Below are positions 35,373 through 44,686 of a stretch of DNA of 64,000 nucleotides, piece by piece. Origin of the DNA: Candidatus Moanabacter tarae (GTDB taxonomy: Bacteria > Verrucomicrobiota > Verrucomicrobiia > Opitutales > UBA2987). The stretch lies in the NCBI GenBank assembly GCA_003226295.1, contig CP029803.1:230226-294225 (forward strand). Reading direction: 5' to 3'. Position numbers and translations under genes: made by a program. The stretch's first letter is position 1. Each line of letters starts with the position of its first letter. Below the pieces are notes generated by a model, which saw only the letters and a list, made by a program, of their open reading frames with translations, was not told the DNA's origin and did no database searches.

Positions 35373-35387
35373 TTGTAGATTCAGGCT

Positions 35388-36395
35388 TCACCTCGGTTTG
35401 AATCTTGCAATCGCATCGTCGGCGCGGGCACGATTTGCGTCGATCGTTCGGCCTGCGTTGTGCGGAGTATGAACAACATTATGCCGACCGAGGAGGGGTG
35501 AGTCCAGAGGTACGGGTTCCTTGTCAAAAACATCGGCAGCCAGAAATAGTTCATCCTTAAGGACCCGTTTGTAGAGGGCTTCGGTGTCGCAAACCGCAGC
35601 GCGCGTTACCTGAACTACGAGACTTTGGTCCGGAATGGCGTTGATGTGCTCCGCAGTAATTAGCCCGGTTGTACTCTTTGTAAGTGGGACAATGGGTGCA
35701 AATATCTCTGCGTCTTTGACTAGTTCAGAAAGAAAGAAACACCTTGTGACTCCAGCGATGTCAAATGAAGCATCAGAAGCAAATGGATCCCAGACTGAGA
35801 CCTGAGCTCCCATCATGGTACACCATTTTGCGTATCGGCCCCCAATATTGCCAATCCCAACAATGCGTACTTTCTTGCCCTGAAGGGTTCCACTGACGAA
35901 GCCTTTGGTGTCACCGAACTGCGCTCCGCGCTGGCCCGGTTTCCCAACCTTAGGAATATATTCCCATGTTTCGTGACCTTTAATCATGGCTGTTGAAGTG
36001 TGAGGGATACGTCGCAGGGCACATAGAGTTAATCCTAGCGCGTATTCTGCTACAGTCTGGCCCCATTGAATGTCTCCACGAGGGTAGTAAATTGTTACAT
36101 TACGTGCCTTGGCTTCTTCAATACCCTTACTTGAACCACCTAAGTAAGGTTCTGAAGCGTAGCATTCTTTTAGGGTGGTGAATAGCTTGAGATCCCCACT
36201 CTCGACGGAGATACCGAGGAGGACTAGACGCTGGACTGTCTGGGGGTTCTTTACGAGATTGGGCACGCGAGCACCTCTGTCTTCAGTCCGATAGAGTTCG
36301 CACCCGCCCTCTTTTTGCCAGCGTTCGTGCCAATGATCGGCTGTGAAGGGCCAGTGTGCGTCGTAGCTTTCGTGCACACAAATAACGGATCTCAT
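35388..36395 (-). CDS. D-isomer-specific 2-hydroxyacid dehydrogenase
   Basis: The 335-residue protein has the NAD-binding domain signature VRIVGIGNIGGRYAKW and the catalytic triad of the family: Arg in VQVTRAAVCD, Glu in DVFDKEPVP and His in TPHNAGRT. The N-terminal lobe includes GGSSKGIEEAKARNVTIYYP, where the ligand loop is expected. Members interconvert 2-keto and D-2-hydroxy acids such as glyoxylate/glycolate and phosphoglycerate. The C-terminal regulatory domain of SerA is absent. It is a single gene, convergent with the amidohydrolase pair (15-base gap). Confidence 0.88.
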   Translation of the reverse strand: MRSVICVHESYDAHWPFTADHWHERWQKEGGCELYRTEDRGARVPNLVKNPQTVQRLVLLGISVESGDLKLFTTLKECYASEPYLGGSSKGIEEAKARNVTIYYPRGDIQWGQTVAEYALGLTLCALRRIPHTSTAMIKGHETWEYIPKVGKPGQRGAQFGDTKGFVSGTLQGKKVRIVGIGNIGGRYAKWCTMMGAQVSVWDPFASDASFDIAGVTRCFFLSELVKDAEIFAPIVPLTKSTTGLITAEHINAIPDQSLVVQVTRAAVCDTEALYKRVLKDELFLAADVFDKEPVPLDSPLLGRHNVVHTPHNAGRTIDANRARADDAIARFKPR

Positions 36396-36758
36396 TGGAA
36401 TGTTAGATATTGTTTAGGATGCCTGTGTCGTCAAGAAATGACAGCCAGTTCGATAAAGAACAGACTATATTTCCCAATTGAGAAGTATGTCTAATTTGAG
36501 AGGCAGAACCAGTTCCTGGTTCCGTTTCAGAGTTGTAGGAATCAGGGAAGAATCTGAATTCTCAAGCTTGTTACTTATTAAAAGTGCAAAAACAATGGAC
36601 CGAAATTCTAGAACGAGGTTGAAGTTTTATAGGACCAGCTAACATTACTACAAATTATTCTTTATAATGACGCTTTACGGTGTCTTTGTTGTTCGTTGTT
36701 GAGATAAAATGGTTGGCGGATATGTGAACCTTACCAGGTAAGCACAAATGATATCAGG
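36396..36758. other. Intergenic region between divergent genes
   Basis: This AT-rich stretch upstream of both the hydroxyacid dehydrogenase and the Tm-1-like gene has no coding frame of note. It should carry both promoters, but I could not assign boxes with confidence. Confidence 0.45.
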
Positions 36759-37967
36759 ATGGCTGGAAAGACTATAGCTTTAATTGGGGCTCTCGATACC
36801 AAAGGAGTGGAATATGGATTCCTGCGAGATGCTATAGAAGCTCGCGGTCATAATGTGCTACTGATCGATGTCGGTATTTTGGAATCTCCTGTAATTAACC
36901 CGGATGAGACGCGAGAGAGGGTAGCAGAGGCAGCAGGTATCGATCTGAAATCCTTGATCAGGGAACGGGATCGTGGGCGATCGGTAGCAGCCATGAGTGA
37001 GGGAGCGGCGGTGTTATTGCCGCAACTTTATGCCGAAGGCAAATTTGATGCTGTAATGGCTATGGGAGGGACTGGTGGGACTTCAGTAGCATGTGGGGCT
37101 ATGCGTGCCCTACCGTTAGGTGTTCCGAAGGTGATGGTATCAACGGCGGCGGGAACAGATGTATCGGGTTATGTGGGTGTAAAGGATATTGTCATGATTC
37201 CCAGTATTGTTGACGTGGCAGGTATCAACAAAATTAGTAGGCGAATTTTCATGCAGGCGGCTGGAGCAATTTGTGGGATGGTAGAGACTGAGGTTTCGGA
37301 AGGGACTGAAAAGCCTTTAATTGCTGCCACAATGTTTGGTAATACGACTCAAGCAGTCAACTATGCCCGGGAGATCCTGGAATACGCTGGCTATGAAGTT
37401 CTGGTCTTCCATTGCACCGGAACAGGGGGGTTAACTATGGAAAATCTGATCGAATCTGGCCAGGTCGAGGGTGTCCTTGATATGACTACAACAGAATGGG
37501 CAGATGAAATCGCAGGAGGTATTTTCTCTTCGGGACCGACTCGTCTAGAAGCGGCTGCAAAGTCAGGAGTGCCTGCAATTATCGCACCTGGTTGTTTGGA
37601 TATGGTAAATTGGGGGGCGCCTGATACCGTTCCGGAAGAATACAAGGACCGAAAATTCTATCAACATAATCCAAACATTACCCTGATGCGGACTACTGTT
37701 GAGGAGTGTTGTATGCTGGGCAAAGTAATGGCTGAAAAATTGAATCAAAGCACAGCTGCAGTCACTGTTTTGTTGCCTCTAAAAGGATTCAGTATGATCG
37801 ATTTGGAAGGAAAGGACTTTTATCTTCCTGAGGCTAATATAGCATTCTGTGAGACTTTGAAGTCGAATCTGTACGAGGATATCAAAGTCGTTGAGATGGA
37901 CTGCGAAATCAATGATTCAGCATTTGCGGTCCGATGCGCCGAGGAGTTGCTGTTAAATCTCAAATGA
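36759..37967 (+). CDS. Tm-1-like ATP-binding domain protein (UPF0261)
   Basis: The 402-residue protein is a full-length UPF0261/Tm-1-like ATP-binding protein. IALIGALDTKGVEYGFLRDA opens it, GGTGGTSVACGAMRALPLG and KVMVSTAAGTDVSGYVGVKD are the conserved nucleotide-binding segments, and FHCTGTGGLTMENLIESG and APGCLDMVNWG lie in the second half. In tomato this domain forms the N-terminal part of the virus-resistance protein Tm-1, while the bacterial function is unknown. The next plus-strand gene encodes the domain corresponding to the C-terminal part of Tm-1. The two are probably functional partners. Confidence 0.9.
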   Translation: MAGKTIALIGALDTKGVEYGFLRDAIEARGHNVLLIDVGILESPVINPDETRERVAEAAGIDLKSLIRERDRGRSVAAMSEGAAVLLPQLYAEGKFDAVMAMGGTGGTSVACGAMRALPLGVPKVMVSTAAGTDVSGYVGVKDIVMIPSIVDVAGINKISRRIFMQAAGAICGMVETEVSEGTEKPLIAATMFGNTTQAVNYAREILEYAGYEVLVFHCTGTGGLTMENLIESGQVEGVLDMTTTEWADEIAGGIFSSGPTRLEAAAKSGVPAIIAPGCLDMVNWGAPDTVPEEYKDRKFYQHNPNITLMRTTVEECCMLGKVMAEKLNQSTAAVTVLLPLKGFSMIDLEGKDFYLPEANIAFCETLKSNLYEDIKVVEMDCEINDSAFAVRCAEELLLNLK

Positions 37968-37979
37968 ATCTTCCATTAG

Positions 37980-38000
37980 ACGAAAAAACGGGTTTTTCGT
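37980..38000. terminator. Weak hairpin after the Tm-1-like gene
   Basis: ACGAAAAA (37980-37987) pairs with TTTTTCGT (37993-38000) across ACGGG, 13 bases after the stop codon. The stem is AT-rich and no T-run follows the hairpin beyond its own arm, so it would be a weak terminator at best. Confidence 0.35.
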
Positions 38001-38168
38001 ATTCCATCTTATGGGACCACGTCACCCTAGAGAGAAAGTTCGGCTGATCGGGTCTCGTTAGCGTTTCAATGATCATTCGGTTAACCTGATCTTTTATAGA
38101 CAGCTTAGGAATTACCATCGGTATTGCAATTTTAGATCAGTGACATTCTAAATACAGTATTATAGATT

Positions 38169-38999
38169 ATGGCGCAGACACGTTCAGAGATCCTCTCACG
38201 GCTTCGTGAAAAAATCAGCAAAGGGTTCCCCATCATTGGAGGTGGGGCTGGAACTGGTATTTCGGCAAAATGTGAGGAGGCCGGTGGTATCGATTTAATT
38301 GTTATCTACAACTCAGGGCGCTTTCGTATGGCAGGTCATGGTTCATTAGCTGGGGTAATGCCCTATGGTGATGCTAATGCCATTGTCATGGAAATGGCTA
38401 ATGAGGTGTTGCCGGTGACGCGGGAGACGCCGGTCTTGGCTGGAGTCTGTGGAACCGACCCAATGCGGAGAATGGGCCATTTTTTGGCAGACGTAAAAGC
38501 GATTGGATTCGCCGGAGTACAGAATTTTCCCACTGTTGGTCTGATTGACGGTACCTTTAGAGCTAATCTGGAGGAGACTAATATGGGATATGAAAAAGAG
38601 GTCGATATGATTCGGATTGCCCACGATCTGGAGCTGCTGACCTCTCCCTACGTTTTCAATACTGATGAATCTCGAGCAATGACCGAAGCTGGAGCGGACA
38701 TCTTGGTTGCGCACATGGGTCTAACGACTTCGGGTTCAATAGGAGCTAAGACGGCCTTGACATTGGAAGATTGTGTCGAACCTATTAACGACATCATTGG
38801 GACAGCCAAGGCTATACGTGAAGATGTCATTGTGCTATGCCACGGAGGTCCTATCGCAGAACCAGAAGATGCTTCCTTTATAATTGAAAGATGTACCAAT
38901 CTAGATGGCTTTTATGGCGCAAGTTCGATGGAACGGTTGCCTACGGAACGCGCTATAAGGAAGCAAACAGAACGGTTTACATCGATTCGAAAAGGGTAG
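38169..38999 (+). CDS. Phosphoenolpyruvate hydrolase-family TIM-barrel protein
   Basis: The 276-residue protein matches the family annotated as phosphoenolpyruvate hydrolase-like or TIM-barrel signal transduction protein. Segments include [65 protein letters not shown] and [13 protein letters not shown]. It corresponds to the C-terminal domain of plant and fungal Tm-1-type proteins. It follows the UPF0261 gene by 201 bases on the same strand. True catalytic activity of the family is poorly defined, so a hydrolase or aldolase-type reaction on a pyruvate-like compound is a guess. Confidence 0.88.
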   Translation: MAQTRSEILSRLREKISKGFPIIGGGAGTGISAKCEEAGGIDLIVIYNSGRFRMAGHGSLAGVMPYGDANAIVMEMANEVLPVTRETPVLAGVCGTDPMRRMGHFLADVKAIGFAGVQNFPTVGLIDGTFRANLEETNMGYEKEVDMIRIAHDLELLTSPYVFNTDESRAMTEAGADILVAHMGLTTSGSIGAKTALTLEDCVEPINDIIGTAKAIREDVIVLCHGGPIAEPEDASFIIERCTNLDGFYGASSMERLPTERAIRKQTERFTSIRKG

Positions 39000-39213
39000 A
39001 GTCCGGGTGATTAAACTTTCCCGTTGGTTGATGTTTTAGACAGCTTAGGAGATCTTTGCGGCTAACCTTTGATATTGCGGTATTAGGATAAGGTGGCCTC
39101 CGAATTAATCTGAAGCTTTGATTCAGTATACAAGGTGGATGGGTAATACCAAGAAGACTTCTTATTCTGAGGATAAAAATTTCCCTTTTATAGTGGTCTG
39201 AAAAAGCTCTAAG

Positions 39214-40296
39214 CTACCGCTGATACTTTGGCTGACGTGGTTCCCGTTTGCGCATTAGGCGATGCCGACTTCTTCTTAAGGGGAGATTGATGCGAGTTCC
39301 GCCTTGAAGATGCGATTTGATAAATGCAAAAATCAGTTCGGTATTTGCTCGTGCCAGACGAACTCCGCCTCGAGGGGCTTGTCCTGATTCAATTGAATGG
39401 ATCAGATCTTCGATCAGAAGTCGCGTCGAACTATCTGGTTTGAAAGAAGGAAATTCTCCATCAACCAGAACATTTTGTTCCCCGTAATCCGCATTACTCG
39501 GTTCGCGTAACAGCCATTCTTTCTCGTTGTTTCGCGACATTACGCAACCGTTGTCACCGTGGGCTTCCACTTCCATTCCACGACCGGTATTTAGTGCGTA
39601 GGCCGTTACTCCGTTCTCAAACTGCAGAATTCCCTGGCCTATCGGATCTTCTATCAGCTTTTCTCCGTCGATGACTTCATCTCCGTTTGGTAGATGGGCC
39701 TGAACCCAGGATACAGGGCAGTCCGAGTTTAGCCGTTGCAAGAGATCGAAACTATGGCTAGCCGTGTTAAAAAGATGGCCGGTTGAGTGGATAACCAGGG
39801 CTATCAGCTTGCCGATACGTCCGCTATCGACAACGGCCTTCATAGTGTCATAACCAGGATCCCATCGCCGGTTAGTGCCCATGTTAAAGAAGACGTTGTT
39901 TTTTTCCACTGCTTCGACCATGGCGTCGGCATCAGCCATTGAAGCTGCCATTGCTTTCTCTGCATATATAGCTTTTGCTCCGTGTTCTGCAGCGTAGATA
40001 ACGATTTCACTCCTATGCTCGGGTTGGGTAGCAATGCTGATGATCTCGGGTTGCTCTCGATCGATCATCTCTTTGTAGTCGAGGTATTGTTTTTGCTTCG
40101 GAATGTTGTAGCGAAGACCGGTTTGCTCCAAAACCTCGGTGCGGAGATCGGAACAGGCCACTAATTCGGTGTGGTTGCTGGCTTCATAGCCGGCAGCATG
40201 CGAATACGCTCCTTGTCTTCTTTCTTTCGGTCCCTCATTATCGATAAATGCTCCCATTCTGCTGCAACCGATTAGTGCGGCTTTAAATCTTTTCAT
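39214..40296 (-). CDS. Gfo/Idh/MocA-family dehydrogenase with variant EKP motif
   Basis: The 360-residue protein begins MKRFKAALIGCSRMGAFID, a Rossmann motif of the Gfo/Idh/MocA family. The usual EKP is EKAM here (YAEKAMAASM), keeping the catalytic Lys but losing the Pro. HSFDLLQRL supplies the His-Asp pair. It is related in overall plan to the dehydrogenase at 11537-12646. The C-terminus is basic (RRSRHRLMRKREPRQPKYQR). The gene is alone on the minus strand between divergent and convergent neighbours. Substrate unknown. Confidence 0.85.
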   Translation of the reverse strand: MKRFKAALIGCSRMGAFIDNEGPKERRQGAYSHAAGYEASNHTELVACSDLRTEVLEQTGLRYNIPKQKQYLDYKEMIDREQPEIISIATQPEHRSEIVIYAAEHGAKAIYAEKAMAASMADADAMVEAVEKNNVFFNMGTNRRWDPGYDTMKAVVDSGRIGKLIALVIHSTGHLFNTASHSFDLLQRLNSDCPVSWVQAHLPNGDEVIDGEKLIEDPIGQGILQFENGVTAYALNTGRGMEVEAHGDNGCVMSRNNEKEWLLREPSNADYGEQNVLVDGEFPSFKPDSSTRLLIEDLIHSIESGQAPRGGVRLARANTELIFAFIKSHLQGGTRINLPLRRSRHRLMRKREPRQPKYQR

Positions 40297-40513
40297 AACC
40301 CAAAATATTAAGAATTAGTCGCTAAAAGGTCTACATTTTCTTTTTAGGTGAAAAAGAGGCTCTTGCAGTAGGCTCAGAATTTTTACCATAATCACCCAAA
40401 CTTACATTCTGAACCCGAATGTTCCAGGTAGCGAGAACTGGATGGTATGGGGTTTTGAGTAAGAAGGAAGCTATGAAGATAGCAAAATAACTAAAACTTA
40501 ACGGGGAAGTAGA

Positions 40514-41410
40514 ATGGCTAGAAAGCGAATAAACCGAAGTATTGAATTACTGGAACAAGGGGAGTACCTATACTATACTGGACCCGGTGAACTGAGTTAC
40601 GAAAATGGAAAAAAGCAAACAGATACATGGGCAGATTTCCTCCTTGTTGATTTCGAACACAGCCCTTTTGATATAAAGGGACTTCGGCTTTTCTTACAAG
40701 GGCTTGTTGATGGAGGTCCGACTAAATCGGGCCACCGCCTTCCTCCAGTCTTCGTTACGCTACCCTCTAATGCTAAGACTGTAGAAGAGGTTCGATCTAA
40801 TTCATGGCAGATACGGCAAGTCCTTGCCTCTGGCTGTATGGGTATCCTCCACACCCATGCAAGGCAAGCGAACGCAGTCCGGGCATTTGTTGAGGAATGT
40901 CGCTACCCATTCCAGGAGGCAGGTCTTGGAGGTGGATTGCAGCAGGGTCAACGGGGAGCTGGAGGTCAGGGTTTCGCGGCTGATATCTGGGGACTTACAC
41001 CCCAGGAATACACCAATTTAGCTGACCCATGGCCTCTCAATCCAGACGGTGAATTAATATTAGGGCTAAAGATTGAAGACAGAGAGGGTGCGGCGAATGC
41101 AAGGTATATCGCAAATGTACCAGGTATTGCTTTCGCCGAATGGGGACCTGGCGACATGGGCATGTCGTTTGGACACTCAGATGCTCACGATCCACCTTAT
41201 CCAGCCGAAGTAGACTCCGCAAGAAATATAGTGAAATTTGCTTGCGACAGAGCGGGAGTCGCATTCTTGAGTTCTTGGAATGACCCTTCGTTAGATACTG
41301 AAGCTCAGGTCAGATTCCTAATGGATTGGGGTGTTAGAATTATTTCTGGAGGAGGCGAAGAACAAGCAAAAATTGGACGCAAAATCTCAAGAAAAACAAA
41401 GTCGGGTTAA
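40514..41410 (+). CDS. HpcH/HpaI-type aldolase/citrate lyase family protein
   Basis: The 298-residue protein is a longer, divergent member of the HpcH/HpaI TIM-barrel family. LLVDFEHSPFD carries the His-containing loop (EHG in classical HpaI), LGLKIEDREGAANA the metal Glu, and FAEWGPGDMGMSFGH the metal Asp. An insertion around residues 135-165 rich in Gly/Gln (GGGLQQGQRGAGGQG) distinguishes it from the gene at 2259-3011. It probably cleaves or makes a bond next to a keto acid carbonyl. Downstream on the same strand lie PHP and COG0523 genes (gaps of 90 and 30 bases). Confidence 0.82.
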   Translation: MARKRINRSIELLEQGEYLYYTGPGELSYENGKKQTDTWADFLLVDFEHSPFDIKGLRLFLQGLVDGGPTKSGHRLPPVFVTLPSNAKTVEEVRSNSWQIRQVLASGCMGILHTHARQANAVRAFVEECRYPFQEAGLGGGLQQGQRGAGGQGFAADIWGLTPQEYTNLADPWPLNPDGELILGLKIEDREGAANARYIANVPGIAFAEWGPGDMGMSFGHSDAHDPPYPAEVDSARNIVKFACDRAGVAFLSSWNDPSLDTEAQVRFLMDWGVRIISGGGEEQAKIGRKISRKTKSG

Positions 41411-41500
41411 CTTAGCTTTCCGCGATTCAGGTTCCGTTGACAAGGGATCACGCGATGTAGGTTATCCTCACTGTCTCGCAATTACTAAAGATAGGAAAAA

Positions 41501-42469
41501 ATGAAGATGAACAATCCTGATAATTCTCTAATAAGCCCATTTGGGTTGAGTTCGACTGATGGGTATTTTTGGCTTAAGGGCAATTTACATTCCCATACGA
41601 CTAATTCTGACGGCAAGCCGACGCCTCAGCAGCGACTAGACGGATATGTTGAACATGCGTATGACTTCCTCTGTCTTTCTGACCACTATACCATCACTCG
41701 CATCGAGACGGTCAAAGCACCGAAGGATTTCGTGATGATACAGGGTGCCGAGTTGCATCCAAAAAATCCATTCGGAGGTCAGGTTCATCACTTCGTCTGT
41801 CTCAATATTCACGAAGACATGGATTCTGAGAATATGGCTCCCCAGCACGTGATCGATCGTGTCAATGAGCAGGGAGGCTCAGTTTGGCTTGCACATCCCC
41901 ATTGGAGTTCTGTCAAGATCATGCGTGATACACTTCCCCTGAACGGGTTTTCGGGAGTGGAGGTCTTCAATACGATCTGCCGGACTCACGGGCGTGGTGA
42001 ATCGTCTGTGATTTGGGACGATTGGATGGAGCTTGAAAATCGCCTCTACCCTGCTCTGACTGATGACGACGCCCATAGTCTCAATAACGAGAGAAATGAT
42101 ACCTACCAGGGATGGACTATGGTCCGGGTTAAAGAACGCACGGCAGAAGCTATATGCGAGGCTCTACAAAACGGTACGAGTTACGGCAGTACTGGACCTG
42201 AGATACATAATATAGATCTTCGCCGTATCGATCGGTGTGGGGATCAAGACCAATTGGTGGAAGCAACTGTATGTTCAACGGAGGCCCAAGGAGTTACAGC
42301 GGTCCATGATGTGTACGGTACGGAATATCGGAAACCAGGAGAGACCTTCGAGACTGCAACTTTCACCTTAAGACCCAATGCACGGTGGGTGCGGTTTGAG
42401 ATAATCGGCCCGGATGGCTCTAAAGCCTGGTCGAACCCCTTTGATCTGACTAGTCTTAAACGTGAATAA
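41501..42469 (+). CDS. PHP-domain metallohydrolase
   Basis: The 322-residue protein has the polymerase/histidinol phosphatase (PHP) motifs: GNLHSHTTNSDGKP (H30, H32, D37), FLCLSDHYT, IQGAELH, WLAHPHW and LTDDDAH, forming a multi-metal phosphoesterase-like site. Residues beyond about 235 add a beta-rich tail. Related CehA/McbA-type proteins hydrolyse esters. It is followed at 30 bases by a COG0523 GTPase, which in other genomes delivers or inserts metals. A metal-dependent hydrolase paired with its metallochaperone is a tempting but untested reading. Confidence 0.85.
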   Translation: MKMNNPDNSLISPFGLSSTDGYFWLKGNLHSHTTNSDGKPTPQQRLDGYVEHAYDFLCLSDHYTITRIETVKAPKDFVMIQGAELHPKNPFGGQVHHFVCLNIHEDMDSENMAPQHVIDRVNEQGGSVWLAHPHWSSVKIMRDTLPLNGFSGVEVFNTICRTHGRGESSVIWDDWMELENRLYPALTDDDAHSLNNERNDTYQGWTMVRVKERTAEAICEALQNGTSYGSTGPEIHNIDLRRIDRCGDQDQLVEATVCSTEAQGVTAVHDVYGTEYRKPGETFETATFTLRPNARWVRFEIIGPDGSKAWSNPFDLTSLKRE

Positions 42470-42499
42470 GGAGGACGCCAGAGGTGTGATTGTCTGAGT

Positions 42500-43447
42500 A
42501 TGTTCCGAACACCAATTTGGTTAGTCACGGGGTTCCTGGGCTCAGGTAAGACGACTTTGATCAGTCGCCTTATGACGAGAAATTGGGCGGGGGAGCGTGT
42601 AGCGATTGTGGTCAATGACCTTGGCATGGTTTCGGTCGATGCGCAGCGAATGGCTGATACGGCATCAGGTTTGCTTGAATTGTCTGGGGGTTGTGTCTGC
42701 TGCAATATTCAGGACGAGTTGTTGTTTGGATTGGAAGATCTTCTTCAATCTGAATCAGCTCCATTTAACCGTATTGTGCTAGAGGCATCTGGAATTTCGG
42801 ATCCTGCTAGAATTGCACAGATTTTGGAGAGTGAACCTTTGAATGAATGGGTCGAACTGAATCGCCAAATCACGGTTGTTCACACTATTAGGCACGTTGC
42901 CTCTCGCGGTGCCATTGTGCAGATAGATAACCAGGTTAAGGGGGCAGATATTATCTTAATGAACCACTATGACGAGGCAACCGAAGAGTGTCGTCGGACA
43001 GCACGATACGCAGTGCGTGAGGTGAATTCATTAGCTCCAATTATCGCGGCCAATTACTGCCGAGTGGAAATAGAAGAGCTGGTCTTGGCGGCACCGCGAG
43101 TACAAAATCGAGATACAGCCCATACAGGACCTGCCGTTGGATGGAAGAGCTGTCGTATTTTTTTCCCCGATCCGGTCGATCAGGTAGCTCTGGAGGAGGC
43201 AATGCGTGAACTGCCCGAAACCTTGGTGCGTCTAAAGGGCTTTCTCCGTGCAGAAACAGGAAGAATTCTGCACGTTGAAAGAGTTGGTAGAGACCTTTAC
43301 ATCGAGTATTGGGAGGGAACTGTTGATCCGCAAGTAGTTGGAGCCTTGGTTGCCATTGGAGCATCTAGTTTGCAGGAGTTGACGTCTGTATTCTGTTTTA
43401 TGCCTAATGTACGTATGGAGTATGATACCTCCCTTCACTTGCATTGA
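42500..43447 (+). CDS. COG0523/CobW-family GTPase, putative metallochaperone
   Basis: The 315-residue protein has Walker A GFLGSGKTT (11-19), the metal-binding CxCC motif in GGCVCC (63-68), ASGISDP as the switch region, and a C-terminal CobW domain. The guanine-specificity motif NKxD is NHYD here (N155-D158), an unusual Lys to His change that may weaken GTP preference. Family members insert or traffic zinc, cobalt or nickel. No His-rich tail is present apart from a terminal HLH. It probably forms one transcript with the PHP gene upstream. Confidence 0.87.
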   Translation: MFRTPIWLVTGFLGSGKTTLISRLMTRNWAGERVAIVVNDLGMVSVDAQRMADTASGLLELSGGCVCCNIQDELLFGLEDLLQSESAPFNRIVLEASGISDPARIAQILESEPLNEWVELNRQITVVHTIRHVASRGAIVQIDNQVKGADIILMNHYDEATEECRRTARYAVREVNSLAPIIAANYCRVEIEELVLAAPRVQNRDTAHTGPAVGWKSCRIFFPDPVDQVALEEAMRELPETLVRLKGFLRAETGRILHVERVGRDLYIEYWEGTVDPQVVGALVAIGASSLQELTSVFCFMPNVRMEYDTSLHLH

Positions 43448-43672
43448 GTTGGAGGAGTCAGTTAATCACGTGCCTTTTGATGTGTTTTGGGGTAATGAGG
43501 CCTGCCGATTGAAAAACCAGGCTAGGTCGCTAGTTCATCTTCGGAACAAGGTTCAGAGCTCGTAGAAACTCGGATCAATTGGGGCGGAGACCTAAGGGGA
43601 TATCTGCTTTTTTTGACATACAATAGGACTGCCGAGGATAACAACGAGCAGGGGAGCTAAATTCGTGATCTT

Positions 43673-44461
43673 TTAACCCGGGACCCGATCCAAGGGTACA
43701 TATCCCAGTTCGCGCTTTGCACTCTCAATGTCAAAACTACGCCATAAACTTTCCGAGACAGCGTAGTGAATCCCAAACTTGGCAGAGGGTTTTGCATCAA
43801 TGCATTTTTCGACAATTTGGGATATGTCCCGATGACTACACCAGCAGTCCCGACATCCTGGACTCGGTCGATCTTCTGAATTTACAGCACCGATTCGAAG
43901 ACAGAAGATTGAGATTGGATGGGTAGAAGTGTAGGTTTTGGCCATAGCCTCTAAGCATACTTTGCTGGAAGCATAAAGGCAGGTGGGTTGAACGGGATCG
44001 GTAGGTAAGATTCGATATTTCTCTACTGTTTGAGAATCCGCGGTTCCTAATCGGATTGATTTATGAGGGTCCTTGTCGAAATATCCCCAAGAGACCATTA
44101 CGGTACTAGCTGCTATGACTCGTTTAACGCCAGCCCGCATGCTACCTTCGAGGATGTTGTAGGTTCCTAAAATGTTGCTTTTAAGGATGCTTTCCCAAGG
44201 GGCGTCGGGTCGTGGGTCAGCTGCCATGTGGACAACAGTATCGAAGCCTCTAAGTATTTCATAGACTTCTTCGAGATTTGACAAATCCGAAATGAAAAGA
44301 CGGTTTTCGGGAATATCGAAGGTTTTTCTTGGGTCTATGCGGTCGGAGATTTGGCGCCTGCGTCCAAGACCAAAGATCTTTGCTTCTGGCTTCACTTTCA
44401 AGAGATGTTGGTAGACAACGCTACCGACAAGTCCGTAAGCACCGGTGATAAGTATCTTCAT
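43673..44461 (-). CDS. NAD-dependent epimerase/dehydratase (uronate dehydrogenase-like)
   Basis: From the ATG at 44461 the protein has 262 residues, starting MKILITGAYGLVGSVVYQHL. The catalytic Ser/Tyr/Lys group is in AASTVMVSWG and YASSKVCLEAMAK. The length and the HRDISQIVEKCIDA segment resemble uronate dehydrogenases and short NAD-dependent epimerases. A Cys-rich stretch (GCRDCWC) just before this segment is uncommon. A frame extending to 44533 is less likely because the extra residues precede the Rossmann start. It is downstream of the GH32 gene on the same strand and could oxidise a released sugar acid. Confidence 0.82.
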   Translation of the reverse strand: MKILITGAYGLVGSVVYQHLLKVKPEAKIFGLGRRRQISDRIDPRKTFDIPENRLFISDLSNLEEVYEILRGFDTVVHMAADPRPDAPWESILKSNILGTYNILEGSMRAGVKRVIAASTVMVSWGYFDKDPHKSIRLGTADSQTVEKYRILPTDPVQPTCLYASSKVCLEAMAKTYTSTHPISIFCLRIGAVNSEDRPSPGCRDCWCSHRDISQIVEKCIDAKPSAKFGIHYAVSESLWRSFDIESAKRELGYVPLDRVPG

Positions 44462-44686
44462 TGTTAGAGTGTACTCAGGAATCGCAAATTTCCACCAACC
44501 AGAGATAGTGCGAAGGAGTAGACTCGTAAACAAAGAAAATACCTAGGACTCGAAAAAATAAAACCTTGATCGTAATAAGCTATTTTCACAATTGCGATGA
44601 TTCTATTCAAGGGGAATTAGGCCGTTCTAACCCTATGGGCCCTGGTTCTAGATTTGTAAGCGTTTTAACTTGAAGAAAGCAGGCTA

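Noticed and set aside
40514-41410. Phage, toxin-antitoxin, defence or secretion system
   Set aside because: I looked through this and all other regions for integrases, transposases, nucleases, toxins and secretion genes and found none that could be supported.
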